From JAAYEA01 sp012689325 (GTDB lineage: Bacteria > Chloroflexota > Anaerolineae > JAAYEA01), in the NCBI GenBank assembly GCA_036841525.1, contig DAITVZ010000068.1, positions 1 through 29,216 on the forward strand: a stretch of 29,216 bases of DNA. The letters run 5' to 3'. Every line of letters starts with the position of its first letter. The first letter of the stretch is position 1. A program made the translations under genes and the position numbers. A model generated the notes under the pieces. The model was not told where the DNA came from. It did not search any database and was given only the letters and a program-made list of their open reading frames with translations. Of the stretch, positions 25,201-29,216 are shown in pieces.

Positions 25201-25634
25201 AACGCCGGCGCGTCCTTGAGGGCAAAGCCCTCCAGAAAGGGGCCGCGGCAGAGCGTCAACGCCTCCTCCAGCTCGGGCTCCGACGCGGCCCCGGCCAGCA
25301 GATCCTCAAAGGCGCGGGCATCCACCCACTGCTGGCCGGAGAAGTCGAACTGGACGGCGTCGCGGCCGATGAGCAGGCAAGGTCGCGCCGACCCGGCGAG
25401 GGAGAGGGCGTGGCGCAGGTGGGTCAGGGCGTTGCGCAGGTTGGCGCGGGCCGCTTCGGCTGGGAGTTCGGGCCACAGGAGCGCGCAGAGCGACTCGCGG
25501 GGAAAAGCATGAGGCGCCTCCATGGCCAGGTAGACGAGCAGTGCGCGCTCTCTGGCGGAGGTCAGGCCGCTGATCGACTGCCCGTCGAAGGCGGTCTCCA
25601 GCGGCCCCAACAGACGCAAGCATAGCCCATCCAT
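22290..25634 (-). CDS. BTAD/NB-ARC/TPR transcriptional regulator (SARP/AfsR-like)
   Basis: An 1114-residue regulator with the order known for large SARP/AfsR-type activators. An OmpR-like winged helix comes first (about residues 1-93, LRLLGPLETAFDG start, ANLRNALTHLRHAL recognition region), then the BTAD domain (about 95-245), an NB-ARC/STAND ATPase (from 267; Walker A GPGGCGKT with K298, Walker B LLLLLDGCEHLL with D369), and a long helical TPR-like C-terminus (about 640-1100). Such proteins bind direct repeats near -35 boxes and turn on with a nucleotide or ligand signal sensed by the TPR part. ATG 25634 is chosen with GGAGGGG 3-5 nt upstream; a TTG at 25646 is the alternative. It diverges from the small protein gene, with three 11-bp-spaced repeats in between, so self- and neighbour-control is a fair inference. 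Confidence 0.88.
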   Translation of the reverse strand: MDGLCLRLLGPLETAFDGQSISGLTSARERALLVYLAMEAPHAFPRESLCALLWPELPAEAARANLRNALTHLRHALSLAGSARPCLLIGRDAVQFDFSGQQWVDARAFEDLLAGAASEPELEEALTLCRGPFLEGFALKDAPAFDDWALLTRERLERAQLDALRRLAALQSARGDHAAAAGQLRRGVELQPLEELGHRELMRQLALHGQRTAALEQYERCRVTLAAELGVELEAETLRLYEQIRDGQLAPPEPASPPLPTPLLPLVGRERELAELAARLREPSCRLLSVVGPGGCGKTRLALEAARQVQAERPDGAHHVPLSAAADAAGLVQAIAQGVGLRFYASGQAPPRQQLLDYFRDRRLLLLLDGCEHLLDPLGEEAEAGELVAEILETAPGVTVLATSRARLGLVGEEVALLEGLAEPAAAELFTQGARRVRASYRPAAEDLSSITQLCRWAEGLPLAILLASAWVELLSPAEIVAQMAGADGQRLDLLAADFSDLPERQRSMRAVFDHSWALLAPPERETLAALALFRGGFTAEAAREVAGASLRDLLRLANRSLLSRRGVGRYELHDLLRDYAAEKLAASGRAPALRDCHAAYYALSLCRRWRVDLAGPRQSLALDEVAAELPELRAAWEWAAERAQVEWLDPLMDVLGRLYDLGARHEEGEQAFAWIAGRLGEAQPSGILWRLRSRALSWQSNFAFALEGQGMLSDDEGVHARSRQLVEEALQCAQEATRAGEEARLEMATAMRRLAMFLPRARHAEREALYRRALALALEAEDDEGIGACLVQLGEFVRYLGRMEESRGFLEKSLAVRRQLGGPRGIKHSLVCLWWWAWQAGRQDQMEALAAELAAMDVTHLDRAGRATHYCQVARLVYALGRRAESVAVYQEGLALWRELGARQQISDVLHTMAAGECHLGRYAEARVHAEEGLRLACETGHWGAQIGAFCALAWTALAEGRNEEAERYAREDLRLREEAGYLDCLEPLGTLAIVALREGRMDESREYVRRSLLILRDTPMRAGAVRNCLPPIALHWAVGGDVEKAVEIYALAATSRWVTDSRFLEDIAGREVRARAAVLPPEVRQAAEERGRRSDPAAMVRELLEELGTTGP

Positions 25635-25711
25635 AGTCCCCTCCAAGCATGCCGCCCAGGGAGAGCCGCAGCGACGATGGGGCGAGCGCCCAGATGTCTG
25701 CCTCGCTTCCG

Positions 25712-25740
25712 ATTATAGCACACAATCGGCCGCCGCTGAA
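25712..25740 (-). promoter_or_regulatory. promoter of the BTAD regulator gene
   Basis: Minus-strand TATAAT (25712-25717) is a perfect -10 box. TTCAGC (25735-25740) is a weak -35 box at 17-bp spacing. Its edge touches the first of the direct repeats at 25740, so a protein bound there could affect this promoter too. Confidence 0.55.
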
Positions 25741-25781
25741 TACGATCTCGGTACGTTTTCGATACGCTCCCGGGCTACACT
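25740..25781 (+). promoter_or_regulatory. triple 11-bp direct repeat (SARP-type operator) and -10 box
   Basis: ATACG (25740-25744), GTACG (25751-25755) and ATACG (25762-25766) recur at exactly 11 bp. A -10-like TACACT (25776-25781) begins about 7 bp after a heptamer set on the last repeat. SARP regulators classically bind heptamers at 11-bp spacing placed about 8 bp before the -10 box. The start codon of the small gene is 33 bp further. Confidence 0.65.
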
Positions 25782-25814
25782 GGGGGTAGACAGGTCGAGC
25801 AAAGGTTGGTACCC

Positions 25815-26024
25815 ATGCAAGAGCGCGAGCGGCCCCATCTCTCCTATCTGTTGCGCCTCTGGCTGGCAGAGGGCGACGCCGGCCCCGTCTGGCGCGCCAC
25901 GCTGCAAGAGGCGCGCACCGGCGAGAGCCGCAGCTTTGCCACGCTGGAGGAGGCCTTCAGCTATCTGGAGCAGGCGACCAGCGCCCTTGCGCAAGAGCAC
26001 GAGGAAGGGAGCGAGAAGGAATGA
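25815..26024 (+). CDS. small protein (69 aa), function unknown
   Basis: A 69-residue protein without a recognised domain. It begins MQERERPHLSYLLRLWLAEG and contains PVWRATLQEARTGESRSFATL, then a helical tail rich in glutamate. The pattern (LLRLW, WRA-L, TGE, F-L-EAF-YLE) suggests a compact beta-hairpin plus helix, like small proteins I recall near Chloroflexota regulators, though that recall is not tested. There is no signal or membrane segment, so it should stay in the cytoplasm. AAAGG (25801-25805) precedes the ATG. Its TGA overlaps the next ATG (ATGA), so it is translationally coupled to the Kelch-like lipoprotein. The proposed operator lies just upstream, making it the first gene under the BTAD regulator's likely control. 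A partner or anti-regulator role is speculation. Confidence 0.7.
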   Translation: MQERERPHLSYLLRLWLAEGDAGPVWRATLQEARTGESRSFATLEEAFSYLEQATSALAQEHEEGSEKE

Positions 26025-27229
26025 CACCACGATCCATCCGCCGAATCGAGACCATCGTCGCGTGCATGCTGTTCGCGGCGCTGCTGGCCGCCTGCAGCCA
26101 GCCCGCCGCGCCCACCAGCACGCCCATCCCGCCGACGAACACGCCCGTGCCACCCACCGCCACCGCTCTGCCGCCGACCAGCACACCTGTGCCGCCCACG
26201 GCGACACCCATCCCGCCGACGAAAACGATTGGCCCGACCAAGACGCCTGTGCCGCCCACGGCGACCCCCACACCAGAGAGCTTTCCGCCGCGCCGCTGGA
26301 ACTACCCGGCGGCCTATGACGCCGAGTCGGGGAAGGCGATCTATATGGCCGGGTACTCGGCCAGGGGGGCAGGCACGTACCCGAACCAGCGAGACATGTG
26401 GGCCCTGGACGTGGCCGCCGGAACCTGGGAATACCTCGGCCAGTGCGAGCCGAGGGGCGTCCCCTTTGCTGCCTATGACGCGGGTTCGGACCGCATCATC
26501 GTCTACGACTATGACGCCGCGGCCTCGTGGGCTTACGACTATAACCAGCGCACATGGCAAAAGATGAAGATGCCCAGGCCAGCGCCCGACACCCATCCCT
26601 TCGGCATGGCGCTCGCCTACGACGCCGAGTCGGATCGGGTGATCCTCTTCGGCGGCGCCAACGCGACCTTCACCACCAACGCTACCTGGGCCTACGACTA
26701 TGACACCGACACCTGGACCAAGATGGCCCCGTCGGTCAGCCCGCCCCCGCGCGCCCATGCGGCCATGGTCTACGATCCCGCGGCCGACCGGGTGATCATG
26801 TGGAGCGGCGGGTTCCCCAGCGGCGACGCTGACGCCACCGTGTGGGCCTATGACTATAACGCGGACGCCTGGGAGGCGGTGGAGACTCAGGGCGGCCCGC
26901 CGGCCCTGTGGGGCGCCTCCATGGCCTACGACGCCAGCACGGGCCGCGTGATCATGTTCGGCGGCATCCTCGTGCGCCCCTTGGACGCCAAGCCGGAACA
27001 CTATAGCACCGAGACCTGGGCCTTCGACTATCGGGCCGCCGCGTGGACCAAGCTCTCGCCCGCCAGCCACCCGCCAGCCCGGACGACGCATCGCCTGGTC
27101 TACGACAGCAGGGCGAACCTGGTGGTGCTGTTCGGCGGCGAACTGGCCGCGTGGGGAGCGTATGAGCGCGACGTCTGGACCTTCGATGGCCAGACCAACG
27201 AGTGGAGGCTGGCGATCCCGGGGCCGTAG
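26021..27229 (+). CDS. Kelch-repeat lipoprotein with Thr-Pro stalk
   Basis: A 402-residue surface lipoprotein. The signal peptide ends in the lipobox LLAAC with C25. Residues 33-86 form a Thr/Pro stalk of heptad-like units (STPIPPT, NTPVPPT, STPVPPT, KTPVPPT and others), a likely spacer from the membrane or wall. From residue 90 there are about six Kelch-like beta blades, each with a YDAES/YDPAA turn, a hydrophobic strand such as DRVILFGG and a closing W-x-[YF]-D-[YF] segment (TWAYDYDTDTW, VWAYDYNADAW, VWTFDGQTNEW). Kelch propellers bind proteins or glycans, or house galactose-oxidase-type sites, but no oxidase cysteine-tyrosine site was found. ATG 26021 overlaps the small gene's stop, so both are read from the operator-bearing promoter. 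Confidence 0.85.
   Translation: MTPRSIRRIETIVACMLFAALLAACSQPAAPTSTPIPPTNTPVPPTATALPPTSTPVPPTATPIPPTKTIGPTKTPVPPTATPTPESFPPRRWNYPAAYDAESGKAIYMAGYSARGAGTYPNQRDMWALDVAAGTWEYLGQCEPRGVPFAAYDAGSDRIIVYDYDAAASWAYDYNQRTWQKMKMPRPAPDTHPFGMALAYDAESDRVILFGGANATFTTNATWAYDYDTDTWTKMAPSVSPPPRAHAAMVYDPAADRVIMWSGGFPSGDADATVWAYDYNADAWEAVETQGGPPALWGASMAYDASTGRVIMFGGILVRPLDAKPEHYSTETWAFDYRAAAWTKLSPASHPPARTTHRLVYDSRANLVVLFGGELAAWGAYERDVWTFDGQTNEWRLAIPGP
26117..26260 (+). repeat. coding heptad repeat (Thr-Pro stalk)
   Basis: About seven units of 21 nt, one of them 18 nt, encode x-T-P-[VI]-P-P-T in the lipoprotein. The units differ at the DNA level and form a protein stalk, not a CRISPR or mobile repeat. Confidence 0.75.
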
Positions 27230-27283
27230 CCTTGGCGCCGAGGGGTGATGCTGCCAGGCGCCATCCGGAAGGAGGAGGTGGCC

Positions 27284-27361
27284 ATGCATGCAGCGAAACC
27301 GATGCCCGCGACCGCCGGCTTGCCGACCGATCAGCGGCCGCGGGCAGGCCACCTGGACTGA
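27284..27361 (+). CDS. possible 25-aa leader or small ORF
   Basis: MHAAKPMPATAGLPTDQRPR then AGHLD is a short frame whose only support is a strong ribosome binding site, AAGGAGGAGG (27269-27278), 5 nt upstream. A second start (ATG 27361) overlaps its TGA and opens a 22-codon frame to 27429. Neither resembles a known family. The rest of 27230-27448 shows no other gene or clear promoter. Confidence 0.25.
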   Translation: MHAAKPMPATAGLPTDQRPRAGHLD

Positions 27362-27448
27362 TGGCAGGCCGCCATCCGGCGGCCCGTCGCGCACCCGCCG
27401 CGAGCGACGGCGGGGCTGAATCCATCTAGTGGGAAAGGAGATGCCAAG

Positions 27449-28999
27449 ATGTTGGTCAAAAGAACGCTTCTGGTCCTGATGGTGCTGATCCTGGCGCTGT
27501 CCTGGGTCAGCGGGACCGCCATGGCGCAGATGCGCTTGCAGAACGGCGTCGAGGTCAAGGGCGCGCTGACCGGAAGCCCGTCCGGGGCGTTCGCCCAGTA
27601 CGAACTCGAGTATCCGGGCAACGATGCCAAGCTAGAGATCAAGCTCTCGCTCTGGCCGCCGAACCCCCTCACAGGCTGCGGCCTCGGCCTGCGGGTCCAT
27701 GGCTGGAACGGCTTTGAGGGCCGGGGCGTGCCGTCCGGCGATAAGGAGGGCCTGCTCGAGTTCTCCTATCAGGCCAAGGAGCCAACCACCTTCCTGGTGC
27801 AGGTGGAGTGCTATGGCGACGGCGGCGCCTTCGCCTATCGGCTGACCGCCACCGGCGTGGCCGCGCCCGCCGCGGCCCCGGCCCCCGCCGCCCGCATCGC
27901 CGCCCCGCCGCCCGCCGTGTACGACGCCCTTTTCGGGACCACCTTGGGCAATAGCGGCGGCGGCATCCGGCTGCACAGCATGGGCTATCCAGGCCATGGG
28001 GAGGATGCCGAAGTCACCATGACCTTCTGGCCTAGCGACCCGTCCTATGACGCGGCCATCGGATTCCTGGTCTATGACCCGCAGGGACGGTTGGTGGCCA
28101 CGGGCCAGCCCACCGGCCAGGTGGGCGAGCGCGTGGCGACGGTCAGCGCCGAGCGGGGCGGGGAATACGCCATCCAGGTCTTTAACTATGCCCAGGATGT
28201 CGACATTTCCTACAAGCTGGGCGTGGCCGGGGTGGCCAACGGCGACCACTATGTGGACATTGGCGGGCGCAGGTTGCATGCCGTCCTGGACGGCGCCGGC
28301 GGGCCGACCATCGTCCTCGAGTCGGGGATGGGGCAGCCCCTCAGCACCTGGGCCAAGGTCGCCCCCGAGATCGTCAAAATGGGGCGCACGCTGGCCTATG
28401 ATCGCGGCTTTGTCGGCGCGTCCGAACCCGGGCCGGAGCCGCGCAACTCGTGGCAACTGGCCACCGAGCTGCACACGCTGCTGCACAACCTGCGGCTGGC
28501 CCCGCCCTATGTGCTGGTGGGCCACTCCTCCGGCGGGTTCACCATCCGCATGTTCGCCCACCTGTACCCGAGCGAGGTCGCCGGGATGGTGCTCATCGAC
28601 GCCACCCCGGAGGACCACGACATGGTGATCTCCAAGACCCGGACGCCGGAAGAGTGGGCGGCGTATCAGGCCAACTATGCCAAGATGATGGCCGCTCAGA
28701 GCCCCGGCGTGGCGCTGGAATTCGTCGCCAAGCCCCAGAACATCGAGATGATGCACCAGATCAAGCTCCCGACGAACGTGCCGATCATCTCGCTGGTGGC
28801 CACCATGGTGTCGCCCACGGCCACGGCGCGGGATCGCGCCGACAAGCAGGCTGCCATCGACCTGCGCGCCGACTGGCTCAAGCAGGCGCCACAGATCAAG
28901 CAGGTCTTTGCGCCCAAGAGCGGCCACTTTATCCAGAACGATCAGCCTGATCTGGTGATCCAGGCCGTGCGCGACGTGGTGGCCCAGGTGAGCAAATAG
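27449..28999 (+). CDS. secreted alpha/beta hydrolase with two N-terminal beta-sandwich domains
   Basis: A 516-residue exported protein. Signal peptide MLVKRTLLVLMVLILALSWV and on to AMA near residue 26. Two beta-sandwich domains (about 27-135 and 160-265) follow, resembling prepeptidase C-terminal-type domains, joined by an Ala/Pro linker (about 137-155). The C-terminal alpha/beta hydrolase (about 270-512) starts HYVDIGGRRLHAVLDG and has VLESGMGQPLSTW, LAYDRGFVGASEPG and the nucleophile elbow GHSSGG with S360; the catalytic histidine is H493 in SGHFIQNDQPDLV. The acid is probably the aspartate in VLIDATPED. It should act outside the cell on an ester or similar bond; substrate unknown. ATG 27449 follows AAAGGAG at 8 nt. 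It may be read from its own promoter, as 219 bp separate it from the Kelch gene. Confidence 0.85.
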   Translation: MLVKRTLLVLMVLILALSWVSGTAMAQMRLQNGVEVKGALTGSPSGAFAQYELEYPGNDAKLEIKLSLWPPNPLTGCGLGLRVHGWNGFEGRGVPSGDKEGLLEFSYQAKEPTTFLVQVECYGDGGAFAYRLTATGVAAPAAAPAPAARIAAPPPAVYDALFGTTLGNSGGGIRLHSMGYPGHGEDAEVTMTFWPSDPSYDAAIGFLVYDPQGRLVATGQPTGQVGERVATVSAERGGEYAIQVFNYAQDVDISYKLGVAGVANGDHYVDIGGRRLHAVLDGAGGPTIVLESGMGQPLSTWAKVAPEIVKMGRTLAYDRGFVGASEPGPEPRNSWQLATELHTLLHNLRLAPPYVLVGHSSGGFTIRMFAHLYPSEVAGMVLIDATPEDHDMVISKTRTPEEWAAYQANYAKMMAAQSPGVALEFVAKPQNIEMMHQIKLPTNVPIISLVATMVSPTATARDRADKQAAIDLRADWLKQAPQIKQVFAPKSGHFIQNDQPDLVIQAVRDVVAQVSK

Positions 29000-29032
29000 C
29001 TCCTTCCGTCCCGGGCCATGGCACCAAACAAG

Positions 29033-29067
29033 AGGACCGTTAGGGTACGATGAACCCTAACGGTCCT
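29033..29067. terminator. bidirectional terminator-like hairpin
   Basis: AGGACCGTTAGGGT (29033-29046) and ACCCTAACGGTCCT (29054-29067) form a perfect 14-bp stem with a 7-nt loop between convergent genes. On the minus strand it is followed by CTTGTTTGG, only a weak U-rich tail. Confidence 0.75.
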
Positions 29068-29109
29068 TCATCGTCCGGCTCGGCCAAACGCGCCGGCGGT
29101 CATCCGGAG

Positions 29110-29216
29110 CTAGTCCACCGCCATCATCACGTTGGACGCCTTGATCACGGCATAGGCCTCTTTGCCCACGGCCAAGCCAAGCGACTCGACCGAGGTCTTG
29201 GTGATGACGGAAACAA
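29110..29216 (-). CDS. Mop/TOBE molybdate-binding domain protein, C-terminal part
   Basis: Only the last 35 codons are in the window; the gene continues beyond its right end. The visible end reads VSVITKTSVESLGLAVGKEA then YAVIKASNVMMAVD, a close match to the Mop/TOBE (molbindin) domain that binds molybdate or tungstate. In such proteins this domain is found alone as a molbindin, in pairs, or at the C-terminus of ModE regulators or ModC transport ATPases. Which applies here cannot be told from the fragment. The gene converges on the alpha/beta hydrolase, with a terminator-like hairpin between them. Confidence 0.85.
   Translation of the reverse strand, partial: VSVITKTSVESLGLAVGKEAYAVIKASNVMMAVD

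Noticed and set aside
26117..26260. Tandem repeats that could suggest a CRISPR-like array
   Set aside because: The 21-nt periodic units encode a Thr-Pro stalk in frame within a lipoprotein and have no spacers.
27202..27429. A 75-residue frame overlapping the Kelch gene end
   Set aside because: It starts inside the Kelch gene out of frame with low-complexity content; only the short frames behind the ribosome site were kept, at low confidence.

Overview
This looks like a stretch of chromosome from an uncultured Chloroflexota, most likely Anaerolineae-like. The lineage call is inference. It rests on high GC with strong G/C third-position bias, a BTAD/NB-ARC/TPR transcriptional regulator, secreted proteins with Thr-Pro-rich linkers, and many short dispersed inverted repeats between genes. 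No rRNA, tRNA, CRISPR array, IS element or phage gene was recognised.

Region 1 (1-7140, plus strand): a nucleoside-hydrolase-like enzyme, a tandem RNase H with an inactive-looking second domain, a formylglycine-type sulfatase, a DeoC-like aldolase, a low-GC membrane protein with two membrane-pair/PH-like units, an amidohydrolase, and a HEAT-repeat gene cut by one in-frame TAA. The intergenic gaps are full of dispersed repeats. Region 2 (7140-9926): a META-domain lipid-anchored or membrane-anchored protein and an RsmC/RlmG-like tandem methyltransferase on the minus strand, then a DegV protein on the plus strand behind a good sigma-70-like promoter.

Region 3 (9927-22300) is a catabolic/secretory locus. 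Minus strand: a sulfamidase-like sulfatase followed by a 1443-residue secreted beta-helix protein built of three homologous modules. Plus strand, from a divergent promoter: a GH116-like glycosidase (GBA2/DUF608 type), a secreted protein joining dockerin, thermonuclease and excalibur domains (start overlaps the glycosidase stop), a DUF6807-like protein and a DUF3604/PHP-like protein. Together with region 1 this suggests breakdown of sulfated or complex glycans and nucleosides. The substrate is not determined.

Region 4 (22290-29216): an 1114-residue BTAD regulator on the minus strand faces a two-gene plus-strand unit (a 69-residue small protein and a Kelch-like lipoprotein, overlapping by ATGA). 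Between them lie three TACG direct repeats at exact 11-bp spacing just upstream of a -10-like box, which is the layout of SARP-type operators. This regulator/operator/small protein/lipoprotein set is the best candidate here for an undescribed system. A secreted two-beta-sandwich alpha/beta hydrolase follows, and the window ends inside a minus-strand gene encoding a Mop/TOBE domain.
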